This document shows positions 9,839-22,686 of a DNA stretch of 64,000 nt, piece after piece (the stretch's first letter is position 1; each line of letters begins with the position of its first letter). This DNA is from Bryum argenteum. Its lineage: Eukaryota > Streptophyta > Bryopsida > Bryales > Bryaceae. Where the stretch lies: positions 15,373,001-15,437,000 of the forward strand of contig CM073321.1 in NCBI GenBank assembly GCA_037043015.1, read 5' to 3'. The notes beneath the pieces were generated by a model. That model did no database searches. It saw nothing but the letters and a program-made list of their open reading frames with translations, and was not told the DNA's origin. The position numbers and the translations under genes were made by a program.

Positions 9839-12091
9839 GTTTTGATGAATTTCGAATGTGTTCATTATAAAAGCGTTGAATTAACATCCAAGTGGTCTAG
9901 GTGGCCCATAAGCTCTATCTGCTATTTTTTGTGGCGCGAAGCATTGAACATTTTGCAACTGCTAGCCTTTTTCCAGTGGTCAATCATCCATCGGGAGACG
10001 CCGGAGAGAGTGAATACGTTGGAGAAGAAAGCAGTGGGAAAACCTGAAGCGAAAAATGGAGATCAATAGTCAGTTAAAGCTATAGCTCCTATGGATGTAA
10101 CGATCAATGATGAAGCCCATCAACCTACTAGAACTGCTAGAAGCAGCGAAGCCTGTCGTTATCAGAAGCGCATCGGTCCATGTCGCTGTTTTTTGCCCTG
10201 TGTACTAAGGTATGTACATTATCATCGATCACCTTATTTCTCACATGTGATCGCAGCATTTCATCTTCAGCCGTTGGGCATCTGATTTACAGCAGGTTTA
10301 GGATTCTGAGTTATGTTATGCCCACTTAAATTCCAAGAATTTTTGGTTAGCGCATACTGAGATGTCATGTGTTTTTCACGACGGTGGTGGATGTGTGGTG
10401 AGCTCGATTAGAGTAAGAAGTCTATGTTCATGATCTGAATAGTGAATATCACCCGTTTTCATTTTCTGTCGTTCACGTAGTACTGTCGTTGATTTACTGA
10501 TGTATGTACTCGAATGTTAGCAGAAACACGCTCTATTACGGCAGCTATTTCAGGTTTACGGCAAATCTCCGAAGGCAGTGAAGCAGGTGTGTTGTCATGC
10601 GGGTTCACAAACTCTTAATTTTTTTGGTTGTAGGTTCTTAATTGCCTCGAATATGTTCCACTATGTTATAAGTAACTTCCTTAAGGGAGCAAGTGCCACT
10701 ATTTAAAAAGATTCTTTGCGTGTAGTTTGAGCCTAATTTACGAATTACTTTATACGTTATTTTAATGAAACTGTCGAGAATAAGTACGGTGAGATTGTAG
10801 TGTCCTTCAAGTATTGGTGGTTTAGTCGTTCTTTGATCGTTTATGATTTGCATCTAGTCTTTAGGAATCTAGCTTATTGAGGTAGTAATAAGCACATGTT
10901 AGTGCTTACTACACTAATGTCCTCGCAAACACGTTCTTCGAACTTACGGTTAAAGATGATCAAAACCTTGCCGTTTTTTGAAATTTAAGGACACTCAAGC
11001 TCCGTGAGTCATGTCCCTGAGTCGAGGAGATTTAATTAGTTGTAGTAAGTTGCAGGCTTTTAGTTGCAACCTAAGTACGAACCAGTAAAGTAACATCAAC
11101 GTGTCGCAGGCTGTACAAAGGCATATTTCCATATTATTCCGGACCATTGGGTCTTCATCTCAGGAGCTTCTTCAGTTGATTGCCGATCCCCCAGTCGGTA
11201 GCGATAATCTTCTAATGCAAGTTCGAGTGGGACATCTTTCTGGATCTTTTTCTTAAAAGATTAAGAAATTACGTATAATGAATCCAAATTTTGAGGAGAT
11301 CTTTCAGTGCATCTGGACATGCGCCCTTCATATTGCTTAATTGATGTGACTTTGTCGCATGTGCCTCGTTACTTGGCAGGTTCTTTATACTCTAACAGAC
11401 GGTACTGAGCCCTCCAGGGAATTAATTTCCACTGTTAAGACTCTTTACGACGTGAAATCTCAGGTATGTCACGACCAATGACTCTGAACATTCATGTGTA
11501 CATGTCATATTTAGGAGTAGTGGACTTGTAGAAATTTTGAATCTGCACGTATCGTATGTAAGCAAGTTACCAGCTTTGAGCTGGTTGGGAACTGATTTTG
11601 AACAGGATGCTACCTATCTTTTACCCGTTCTTTCCTCGTTGACGAAGGATGAGGTCTTTCTTCTGCCTTATTTGTTTTACAATTCAAATATTCTAAATCT
11701 TCAATTTTCGCATATTCTTCATAACGGTCTCCGGATCGAACTAGTTCTATTTTTATTCATTATGATCACATCTCTTATTTATTCAAGGATCAGGTTTGAA
11801 GAATGAATCATAATCTATGGCAAGTGATTCCAATGTTTCCTCGCTTGGTAGACTTAAGTAGAGAGATGTTTCAGGTAATAGTCTAACTCGGTCTTCTAAA
11901 TAGCTAAGTTTCTAGTAGGATAGCCCCATGCGGCCAGATTGAGGTTTCTTCTTACTTGGATGTCTTATTGATTACTAGTTTTCCCAAATTCTATAGGGTT
12001 CAGCAGACACTGGACCTGCTCTTACTCCTACCGAGGTTTTGATTGCTCTCCATGGCATTGATCCACACAAAGATTCGACAGAACATTCAAG

Positions 12092-13124
12092 GTACATGAT
12101 ACTTTACACATAGCTATACTACATGAGGAATAAGCAATGATGTAGCAATGGATGTGTTCAATTATGTTCTGTTTTTACATTTTCTTATCTAAGTGAAGAT
12201 CCATATACTCAAGTACTCCAATATAGAAAGTGGTTTCTTTTTATGTACATTTGTGGAGTTTGAGTTTGGCAGTGATATTTTGGTCCCTACCCTCTGTTAT
12301 TCGTCCTGGTGCAGGCTGTAATGAAGGTTAAGTATGGTAATGTGCAGGCTATGATCGAGGGGAAGTGTTCTGAAGTCCAGTAGGATTAGATCCAGTAGAT
12401 GTTACAAATCAGTGTCATGCACAATCCACAATAGATGTGGTGGCCCTTTTGTAATTGACAAGTTTCCAAGTTTACCTTTTCATTTAGTAGACAGTTTTGA
12501 TGTCAAGCATTATTATGAAATAAATAATTTAAGCTGCCTAAATTTTGTTTTATTGGCAATAATTATGTACCAAAAATGGACCTCTAATAGATAGAATTAA
12601 CCAGTAACCATCCACCCACCACCAAACAATTAAGTACATGTGGAGCGTGCATATCGAATATGACCAATAAGAAACCTTCAAAAGTGACACAGGTCAAACA
12701 GGAATTCCCCCATTGGAATTTAAGAATTAAAAAAAAAAAAAAAAAAAAAAAACTCCAATCAAATAATATTCATCTTAGTAACATTAATAAATGATATACT
12801 ATAAAATTTCTTGCTATTGATTTGTCGTTTTAAACTATCATGGACAAAATAATATCTAAACCAACAAATTACTTAATTCTAAACGAATCTACTGTAGACA
12901 AATTGCATGTCTATTTTGCGACCATTAATGAAGTCATTACAAATGTTTATGACGTGGCAGAACCAGGTAACACGAGGGTACACCATCACAATGACCAAAT
13001 CAACAGATGGAATCAACAAAACCGTGTTGGAGAATGTCCTGATCAACGCGATCGAATCAACAGCCAGAATCAACATACTCTTGTCAAATTTCTGTTGAAT
13101 TGGTCACAGAGTTTCTAGTAGTGA
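12092..13124. other. AT-rich stretch without gene; A24 run
   Basis: The next symplekin exon is not found here. A run of 24 A at 12729-12752 could be the tail of a retroposed sequence, but no body is recognised upstream. The frame at 12840-13118 has no family resemblance. Confidence 0.45.
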
Positions 13125-14600
13125 CCCCGGGAACCGGCAACCCGGTCAAGCAGGGCCACCCCGACAACCTCCTTGTTATTCTTCCCAACCAAAGGATCTA
13201 AAGAAGAGGAAGATGAGGAGCAAAAGCAGTGCAAATCCGGTCTCCTTTGAGACATGAGGAGACACCCGGATCGGTAGCCACACCCGGGTCCGCGTCGACA
13301 CCACCACCAGCCCCAACTTCCGGATAGAGACGTACAGGAGGAAGAGTACCTAAAGTAAAGGTAAAAGCTAAGAGGAAGTGGAGGCAAGTAAGTATCGAGG
13401 CCGTTGATCCTGATGATGTAGAAGAAGCATAAGCATTTCCGGATCTTGCTCTAATGCAGGACCCGGAATCAACTCCAATGATCACCCCAACTCCAGGAGC
13501 GCGCCCCAACTTGGATACTCGTAAGAGCCAACGGGTAGACACCAGTAAGGAAATTATGCAGGATTCAGAGGCGTCTCACCGGCCCAGGAAACCGGATTAA
13601 GTTGATCCACCAGCGCCATCTGTCTATGTCACGACCTACACCGGAGACGTTCAACCGGCCTATCTCCCCCGCCACCATCAAAGTGGCTCCCTCAACGCTA
13701 CTCGGACCTACTAACGGGCTTCCTACAGATGGAATCTTGCAGCCAATCCGGTTCGCGATTGAGACGGTGGAGCAGAAAACCCAACAGCTCTTATATGTCC
13801 TTTCCAGCCTCAGCACTCTATTCCAGTTCCGCAACATTGGCATATTTCCGGAGTTCGTGGATGTTCTATAAAAGGAGGCTACGGATTGGGAAGATAGACG
13901 CCTAGAGAGAGGTCAAAGCCTTGTAGAAGAAAGCGAAGGAGCAAGAGGATGTAATCCGGGGACTGCAAACCACCGACCGGACTGTGCTGCAAACGGTGGA
14001 GAAGTTCTTCCGGGCAGAATGAGAGGCCTAGACAAAAGCAGCTTTCTACGACTCCTAACCGAGGTTGGATGAGTCAACACGCTTCGTTGGGCTACTCCGG
14101 AAGTACACTTTGGGAGTGAAGCAGGCTTTGAAGGAGTTCCGGGTAATGACGGGTAAGCCTCTGGCTGTAGTCCTCCTCAGGTTCGGGAGAAGTAGTTCCT
14201 CCGGTTGGCAGCTCTTCTTTGCAGGTTACTAAGCCGACAGAAACTAGACCCCAAGACCCACTTGGTGACCATGGAGTAGGTGCATCTATGGTAGTGCTAA
14301 GTTTGCCGAAGGATAGCGGAATGGTTGCCCTCAGCAAAGATAACGAAGTATTAGCCTTGTCCAGATGCAATCCTCGCTTTGGTGAGAAACCAGATCAGTA
14401 GTAGTCCAGTTACCTTGGGGTTTTGGTTTTGTGCTAATCGAATTAGAATGAACCAGGAGTGACTCTAGAGGTCAATCTGGTAAAGAATAAGGTATGGTTG
14501 TTTGTCGTAAACCGGTCGTTGTAGTGGAAAACCAATATCCTAACTCGGTTGAAACATACTTCTCACTTCATAGAATCTTTGAGGAACGTTACCCGGAAGG
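13125..14600 (+). pseudogene. decayed gag-like / plant transposon protein (copy 1, CCGG-rich)
   Basis: Several short open pieces in plus frames look like the C-terminal half of a transposon gag-like protein: an N-terminal part with IRFAIETVEQKTQQLLYVLS, then a helix AKEQEDVIRGLQTTDRTVLQ with TVEKFFRAE, then RFVGLLRKYTLGVKQALKEF. The last resembles AKTYAIKIKASNKEVKAVL of the copy at 34734-36854. Stops and frame changes are frequent. The tract is GC-rich compared with its surroundings and holds about 20 CCGG tetramers, far above chance. No LTR could be paired with it. Confidence 0.45.
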
Positions 14601-15732
14601 TGGTCCCTTTTGCTAGGTATTATTAGTAGAATGGGGTGTTTTTGGGCCTTCTTTGTTTGGTAACTCACGACATCAACATTGCCTTTCAACAAACTAGAGT
14701 GAAAATTCCTATGTTAAGTTCGACCATGTTTATAGACAAAAAGAGTCTTAACTTCTTTGAAAACTGATGATGGTACAAACAACTTCTGTCCCTAGCTGTA
14801 CTATGTGGTAACTCTAAATTTATCATGAACTCTTATAAGCAGTAAGCTCCACTATCCAAAACCTCTTTATTCCACACTCATACGGTCACACCCACACTTC
14901 CTAGCCCCAACTCCAACTTTTACAAAGAGAGGGAGCTCCCAAATCCCCTCCAAACCTTAGCCGCCACACTAGTCACCCAACATTAATTGCCCTCATTCAT
15001 CCACTCGTTTTCATCCAACAACCTGCATTATAGTGATTCAAAAGTCTAGGCTAGCACTTTCACCGCCCTAGTAACCAAGGAATTACTACCTTATCGGGTA
15101 GGTAAATACTCGGTTAACATTCATGATGATAGGTTTTTTAACAACATGCAAAACGTTGCATTCCATCGAAGAAGTCATTTGCAGCCCACATCCCTCCCTC
15201 CTTTTGTCTCAGAGTGTCTTAGGAACGCGTTCCAACTTTGGGGAGCCATATGTCATAGTTATTTGGAGTTATTTCCAACCATGTAACAAATGTAACATTC
15301 ATAACTCCAAACCTCTCGTTCTTTGGACCCTCAAGTTTGTACTCAAACAAGGTTTCCAACAATGTAAGGCACACCACCAACTTCGTCTCGCACACAACGC
15401 CATTGCGTATTGTTTGCTTGGAACTCTCCTTGGTCACTTTACATTCTCTCTAGCCAAGCACCGGACGTCACCCTTGGGTTCCTCTTGGCTCATCATGGTG
15501 TTCGGACATCCTTTCGAAAGGAATGTGACAAATCTATTGATATATGTTGACAACATACACTTGCAGCCCTTGACCCTCGTATGCTAAACAATACCTTGTA
15601 GAGATAGATGACAATTTTATGTGAGAATGGCTATCAGGTCTTCATTATCATAAATGAAAGTTTTTGAGCCCTTCCACTATGCTTTTGCGCTACCATTGTA
15701 CGATTGCACTTCTCCCAAATGGTTAAAACAAT
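14601..15732. other. no gene recognised
   Basis: One plus frame at 15123-15587 is open for 154 codons but is Cys/His/Leu-rich without a recognisable domain, and the base composition does not look coding. The DUF-type or transposon origin, if any, is unknown. Confidence 0.4.
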
Positions 15733-16136
15733 CACTACATCTCAAATATACTCCTCCTTTGTTTCACTGTTGTTTCAACGTTTGGTGCATTAGTGCACTT
15801 TTTCAAAGTTGTGACAATATTGATTAAAAATTGGTCAATTGTTATATGAAATAGTATTGGAGCATTTTAGGATGTTTAACTATTGGCTCAATGTATGCAC
15901 AAAGTTAAATTGTTTCAACAGTGTGTCAAAGTCGCTCCATTAAGTTTGAAATCTATCCATATTAGCACACCATTTATCCATCATTGAGACAATGTTTAAA
16001 CAACATTATTTAGCCATTCTTAAAACAACAATGAGACATTGTTTGAGCAATAAAGTTTAGCATCATTGATATAAGAATGAAACATTGTTGAAAATATATT
16101 GTATAACAATCATTGTCACAATATTCAAACAATCTT
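15733..16136. repeat. left terminal inverted repeat and subterminal repeats of the Plavaka-like element
   Basis: TIR CACTACATCTCAA, then about eight variants of TTGTTTCAAC, ACATTGTTGAAAA or GACAATGTTTAAAC in both orientations up to the transposase stop codon. In CACTA elements such subterminal arrays are the binding sites of the element's own proteins (family knowledge). Confidence 0.65.
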
Positions 16137-19100
16137 TCAAAATTTCCATCTGTTGAGAAAATAACGACCGGGGTGACCAAAATGTGGGACTACATGAACT
16201 GCCTGCAAAATATTTGCAACATCTACAATAATGTACTCTGGTCTTCTCATTTGCTTGGCCTGTGCTCTTGTCAAATTAGCAGGAAGTGTCCATGAGAGTT
16301 GAATGGACCTTGTCAAAGTATCCCAATAGTCTGGAAATAACTGACAATACATTCGAACCAAAGCAAGACAAAGATCTCCATGGCGTATGATGAGTCTTAC
16401 TTGTCCATACCATGTTTCAATTGGTTGTCCTTCAGCTTCCATTTGTAAAGCGACATCACTATACCAAGGACGTCCATGGTAGCAATATGAAGCCCTAATA
16501 TAGAGTGGCCAGTCACCAAATCGATCTCCAGGGCCTGCAGGGATAGCAAGTGCCTTACATATTCCCAAAATCTGAAAATAATAATAATAAAATTACCATG
16601 GTCACATTATATTGAATAATATCTCAAATCATATACGAACCATTAAAATAAAAATTTAAAATCTACATCAAAAGAAAGGCACAAAAAGTCACTTACTTCA
16701 TGTGAATGCAAGTGGTTATCACATTCGTACTCTTGAAGTAGTCTCGGCAATTGTTGAGCTATTTCGGGTTGGTGGTTTAGTAATTCTTGGATTACTTTTG
16801 GTACCCTAGCGATGTCATAGCCCCTTCCTCTTTGGATATCCTGAACTGAAGCCAAAGGTGTTTGATCCAACTCTCGAGCCAAATGTCTCAACCAAGAACA
16901 ATGCAAATTTGCATATGAGTTTGATAAAACATTAGCACCTGATGCAACAGCCTGCAAATTTCAAGAGAATTTCAAATGCAAATTTTAGTATACATAATTA
17001 TCCAAAAGACAATTAAATAATTGTTTACAAAATTTTGCCTACAGTTTTGTCACCAAAGCTTACCTTGTCTAAAGCAGTCACTTTATCAACATGCACTCTG
17101 TTTGTATCTTCCATTTCTTGTCCAATTTTTCGAAGTATATCAAGGCGTCGATTATGCTTCACAATCTGGGCATTGGCATCTTTTTTATTACTTTTTCTAT
17201 AGGCAGACTTCATGTGCACTATATGGAAATGTTCCCACATATTTGTTGAATATTCCCAAGGTAGGCCTGAACGCTTGATACAATTGGTGAAATGGCCCAT
17301 CATATGTACTTTTATTGTATTGAAATTCGACCTCTGAATTTCACCCAAACTTTCTCTCATAGAAGCCACTACTCTGGATGTTCATATGAAAAGAAAAAAA
17401 ATTGATCAGAATCAATTCTGTATGAAAAGGCATTAAAAACTTAAAATGAAATGCACTAAAATAAATTTTCAAATTTATTAAAAGCACCAAAACTAACTTT
17501 CATACCTTTTCATAAGAAGTTCCATTTCTTGTAAGGTTCCCTCTGTGTGATAAGAACTCCGACATGCTTTAATGTACCACTTAACAAAAAGGGTTATTGT
17601 GTGTACAATATCATCCTCATACAAACCTAGTAAACAAAAAATAAGTACTTGCATCACAGCCCGATACTCGAACCCAGAATAATTAGCTTGAGAGAGGAAG
17701 TAGCCTCCTTTTGCATTCCCAGGTATTCGGAAATTTGGATATCGACAAGTCTCTTTTATCAGCATCAATCTGTCATCAAGTGTTTGTAGTATATGGGGGC
17801 TGACCAATTGGCGTAAGATATCCACCAACATTTTGAAAATCCCAATATCGCTTTGATGTAGAACATCAACATGGATTGAAAGGTACAGATTGCCGAGGGA
17901 TGTCGTTCCTCCATTAAATCCCCAAAGAGCACTTTGTCACAAATTTGAGAACAATTTAGGTGTAAATAATTAAACCTTAACAGCAATTAACATTGAAATG
18001 TTTCAACTTGAGACCAATTTAAATAGAACAAGTACTTACAGGCACACAATAAAGTGACCACTTTTTTGATAAGTCTTGAGCAACCTTTGTAGAAGATGAT
18101 TGCATTGCGTGAAAGAATTTTTGCATTTTTTCTTCTGTCCTACTTGCAAAGGACAATTCAACATCACCAAGATTGTCTTTTCCGCACATGCACAAGCAGC
18201 AAGGGGATTGACACCTATTGGTGTCATATATACATGTAACCTGTGGTTCAATTTGATCACCATGTCATAAACATAAATTAATGTATAAAATAATAAATCA
18301 ATAAATCTATACTAGAATATATATTTAAGCATCTTGTAAATGAATATTTATATATAAATAAATGTAAATAAATAAATGCGGAGTTATAATAATACTTACC
18401 TTACAGCCTTCAGGATGGTCGCATGCACAAACGAAAGAAGTGGATAAAAAAATTGAGGAACTCCCCATGGGTCCATTAAAGCAAGTCCACTGCTCAAGAA
18501 TGTCAAAGATTTTTTAAAAATAAAATAAAATACAATAAAATCTATTGAAAGCCTACCTAATTTACAAGTATTTTACACAAATGTAGTAACACTTGATTTT
18601 TATGATTGAAAAGAAAAACTTACCTAAAACTTGCATCGTTCAAGGGTTTCAATACTAATTGGAGACATTCTTGAAAGATCTCCAATTTTCGTTGTGGTTC
18701 CATTTGAAAATCTGATTAAAGATCAACACTAAATGCACTTAGACATCAATATAGGAAAATTAGCCATTTTGAACAAATTCAAAAAATAAGTTTAAAAGTT
18801 CACCTGAAAGAATAGGAAGGACAGCCAATAGACAATGCCCTTTGTCACCTTCCTTTAAGTCACAAGCAATATTGCCAATTGACATAACCATAGGATAACC
18901 GTTGATCCTTCTATTGTTTGACAGTGACGTTTGATCACTATAAAGCATAAGCGCCGCCACCATAGCTTCGTGACAGTCTATAAAAGTCTACAAACACATA
19001 AAATGTCAAGGATTAGCATTAATATTCATAGTTCATGTCAATAGATATGTCAAATAACAAAACTATTGAGTCATTGCAATACCTCCATTGAGTTCCACCA

Positions 19101-19877
19101 TTCGCAAGTACTTGGAGTTGTAAATACTCGTTCACCATCTTCATTGATTTCCACAATAGAATGAAGTTTAAAACCCAAGCTATTCTCCGGAGCTGAAAAC
19201 AAGTTGCTTAATGCCAAAATAGGGTCCTTGTAGTGTAACACTAGTTGATTTTCACCGCTTCTTTTTTCCAACGCACGAGACTGCCACCCCTACAGAACTT
19301 GAAGTTTCACAATAAGTCAACAAGTAATTAATTTGTAAGAAATGAACAAATAATAAAAAAAAATCAATTAATATTCAACCTTCTAATGTAATTTCTTATA
19401 TTATGAGGATTGAAAACTTACATCATCAACTTTGTATAATTCTGTCCCAAAATTCTTCACATCCTCTGAAGTTCGCACAACCACTTTCTTTACATCGAAT
19501 TCGGGATGAAATAGTATGTTCAACAAGGAGTCCATATCATGTTCGGATAGCCCCTCCATATTTTTGCAGGTACGGAAAAATTGAACCAAATGAAAAGTTG
19601 AATCAAACGTTGGAGGTGGAGTAGGAGTTTTCTCAATTGGACCATTGTAGTAGAACCCTTCCTCTTCATTGGCTGATGAGGTTGTTTGAATCCCAATTTG
19701 ATGCAAATCGTCATTAGGGCTATCTTGAACTGCATGTCCAGCATCAAAATTGGCTAAAGGGGAGGCTACAGGGATACATTGACCCGAATTAATACGACGT
19801 GAGCAATGCCTTACATGGGTTGCAAATCCGGATCCACTAAACTCAGAGGACCTGCAATGAGGGCAACTCGAAGGCAT
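16137..19877 (-). CDS. Plavaka-like transposase, ten exons
   Basis: Exons (minus): 19877-19422, 19289-19083, 18987-18804, 18711-18624, 18489-18400, 18240-18040, about 17946-17506, 17373-17064, 16951-16697, 16571-16137, about 890 residues. Family marks in order: N-terminal zinc-finger-like CPHC..GFATHVRHC; ALMLYSDQTSLSN with GYPMVMSIGNI; IFQECLQLVLKPL; a Cys cluster DHPEGCKVTC with CCLCMC; HVDVLHQSDIGIFKMLVDIL; GYFLSQANYSGFEYRAVMQ; YHTEGTLQEMELLMKR; KVHMMGHFTNCIKRSGLPW with NMWEHFHIVHMKSAYRKS; a C-terminal WYSDVALQMEAEGQP. Most junctions are canonical and in phase. Two blemishes: a one-base frame change near 18430-18435 in exon 5, and an acceptor before exon 7 that I could not place canonically. 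Otherwise no stop interrupts it. Domain assignment is firm; activity is uncertain. Confidence 0.75.
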
Positions 19878-22686
19878 TCTTTCTAGTTTCTTGGTACTTG
19901 TTGCAACATTGTTGAAACAACGCTCACTTCAAATAATAGAGTCTCATTTGAGGCTTCGAATCACCTCCTGTATATCTTTGAAGTTCAACTTCAGGATTCT
20001 CTACTACAAAGCCACAATATCCACCCATTACCAAAACCGACAAAACTAGTTCACATAATTGGACTTCATTACAATGACTTTCATGTAACAACACTACAAT
20101 GGAAGCTTACTTGATCCAAATAAGTGAAGGCTTTCAAGGTTGCTTCAAATCCTACACTTGCAAAATTGTGTTTCTAATCCAGTTTAGGATGTTCTTGTTC
20201 CTACTCAAGCTATTATATAATATAATTTACGTGTGTCCCTACTTGTTTTTGCACATTTAAGAGCATCAAAGTATAGCTTCCCATTGTTTTTCGTAGTCCA
20301 CCTTACCGGCCATTCGAGGGAACCAACCGCTCCTACATCACACAAATTATTGAAATCTCTTTAAGTAAAATTCAGTGATTCACTAGGTCATCAGACCTTC
20401 AACTCACCTGAGATTCTAAGAACTTGACAAAAACATGAAAAACCGTTTACTTATATACAGAGCACGAAGGAATGCAGACCGCCAACAACATACTCCAACA
20501 AATTTCAATTCGACCTCCTCGCTCCACAGGACACGGGGCTTGCTACTTTCGGAACCTTACAATTCTGATGCATAGAGTCACTTATTTCCTCATGCTCCCT
20601 TAAAAACAAAGGAAAAACCGTTTTTCCAAACCTACACAAAAAACAAGAATGTCGTCAACCTATGTACTTCAATTCCTCCCTCCTACATTCTGCCTGGACG
20701 AGAAACTACTGTAGATGAAACCGGTTTTCAACATATCTCTTCGCTACTTAGTTACTAAAATGCAAGAACAACATATCAAGTTACAACAAAACGCAGACCA
20801 TATGAGATACATCTTTAGATACAACCTTCAACCTCTTCCCGCACGAATAGGGAATACTGTAACTACGCAGTTCCTCTGTAAGTTAACGCATCTTGGCTCA
20901 TCGTGTTAGATCAGACCGGAATGTAATGCTAGAGTGAAAAATGTGTTGCAAGCTTGATGAGCAAACTTGCCTCCGGAACTGTGTTTTGGTGGAGCAAGAG
21001 AAATTGCGTGGCTCCATGATTGCGAGCTGACAGCATGAGTGGGAGTTGACAACTTGAGTGGGAGTTGACAGCTTGAGTGCGAGTTAACATCATGAGTGCA
21101 AGTTGGATGAAAATTGTCCAAGTATGAAGTCCTGTATGGATGAATGAATGGATGAAAATTGTCCATGTATGGTTGACAACGCAGTTTTACTGGAGGTTGA
21201 GTGCCACTTGCCGATCACGATTCAAACGCGCCATTTGTGTGCTTGTGGAGTCATTGTCCCGCCTTGCATTGTTGTTGTAGAAATTGAAATCACCATAGCT
21301 GCCACTACGAAGCTCCATGCAAAGCTCCGTGCAAAGCTCCGTCGTCACTTGCCTGTACTCTTGTGCCTCACCACCAACGACCACCCGTGTATGCATTCCT
21401 TTTACGAGGTGCTCCCGTTCTCTTCCTGTGCCACATTAAATTTCTCAGTTGATTTTTAATTTCAATGTCGAGAGCACATGCAATCCACTTTTCTTGTGCT
21501 ACATTCAATTTCTTCGCGAGACTATTAGCATAGGATGCAATTGTTTGATACGGCAATGCTTAATTAGAATTTCTCTTTTTTTTTGGAACGCTTGTATTTT
21601 TTCCTCTTCCTACTTCATTCTATAATCGATTTGTTGCAGCCACTGCAAATGTTTGCTTCTTATTTCCTCTTCTTATTTCATTCTATAATCGATTCGTTGC
21701 AGCCACTCCAAATTTTTGCTTCTTACTTCTTAGTAGTCTTACTACAGTTCAAAATCTCAATTTCATAGAGATGAAGTTGCTAATTTACTATCTTTGTCTT
21801 GTAATTTCCAGTATGATTAGTGAACGCTATTTGATGACAGAGGTGTAGCTCTATTTTTAACAATGTAAATTGAGTCTAACAATAAGATGAACTTGTGCAT
21901 TTTTATGTTAAATTTGATCGCTTGTGTTCTTTTGTGTTATTGGATTTGTTTTGGGGATTACACCTATTGAGAGTGTTTGCTTCTTAGTTATCAATAGTCT
22001 AGAGCTTTGAATATGTGAAATGGAGATGTTTTATTGGATTTTCTAGTAGGATTGATGCACGCTCTTTGGTGTCAAAACATATTTCATAGTGTTTTGCCAC
22101 TTGCTTACACTTAACTATTGAGTCTTGCTTACACTCCTTTCATGTAAGTGTATTGGAAGAGATGAGTTTATCTTGGTAACAGGTTCAATATAAGAGATAG
22201 AACTAAGGTTTTAGTATCCTTTATCTTATTAGTTAAGTGATGGTATTTCAATGGATTTTTATTTTTACATAGTGGTTGTGTGACCTTACAACTTACAACG
22301 TGCAAATGTAATAGTTAACTAATGACAAAATTCTCATTTTGTCTTACATTCATGTTTGTTTGTGTACAGTGGGAAGCTTATACAAATTGAAAGAACATGG
22401 TTCAAGATCATACGGGGATGTGTGTCGTGCAATTGATCTAGAGTTTTTCTAAGTTGTTGCACTCAAGGTGAGATTCTAATCATCTTCATCTCATAAGGAA
22501 TAGATTGAAGTAAAAGTTGCATTCTATTGAAAATAGAGTGCTTGAGATGAAAGTGAAGTTCAAACTTACATAACAATCTTGATATGTTCTTTGCTTAAAT
22601 AATGTGTGGAAAATATGATTCTCATTACTGAGATATAATGATGCAATTAAGGTGTTCTGAGTTTTGCAGTATCTTGATTAAGAATA
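19878..22686. other. interior of the Plavaka-like element between its two divergent genes
   Basis: About 2.8 kb without a supported gene. It holds a roughly 24-bp imperfect repeat (GTGGGAGTTGACA and variants, 21028-21110), three copies of CAAAGCTCCGTG-like units (21310-21345) and a 64-bp tandem duplication at 21598-21728 (ATTCTATAATCGATT with GTTGCAGCCACT). Probably the shared promoter region and leader introns. Confidence 0.45.

Larger units (their letters stand above)
6958..12091 (+). pseudogene. ESP4: symplekin (ESP4/Pta1-type polyadenylation scaffold), internal exons, interrupted by a copia element
   Basis: Symplekin scaffolds mRNA 3'-end processing in the nucleus. Exons that align in order with the C-terminal half of plant symplekin: about 6990-7260 (LTALWSLILQRPPIRDTCLN), 7335-7382 (ESDDTGAKAVRL), 10141-10209 (LSEAHRSMSLFFALCTK), 10524-10586 (KHALLRQLFQVYGKSPKAVK), 11110-11220, 11380-11463 (LTDGTEPSRELISTVK), 11606-11653 (LLPVLSSLTKDE), 11824-11874 (VIPMFPRLVDLSREMFQ) and 11997-12091 (LTPTEVLIALHGIDPHKD). 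Nearly all junctions keep GT..AG and phase 0. Signs of death: the N-terminal half and the last third are absent, the exon after AVRL is missing where the copia element (7506-9838) lies, and the acceptor before 11824 reads CAA instead of CAG. Identity is secure; functional status is inferred to be lost. Confidence 0.8.

Noticed and set aside
12729-12752. Poly(A) tail of a processed pseudogene
   Set aside because: No recognisable gene body upstream and no flanking duplication; left as an A-run.
15123-15587. Protein-coding gene of 154 codons
   Set aside because: Open by length but composition and lack of any motif look non-coding.
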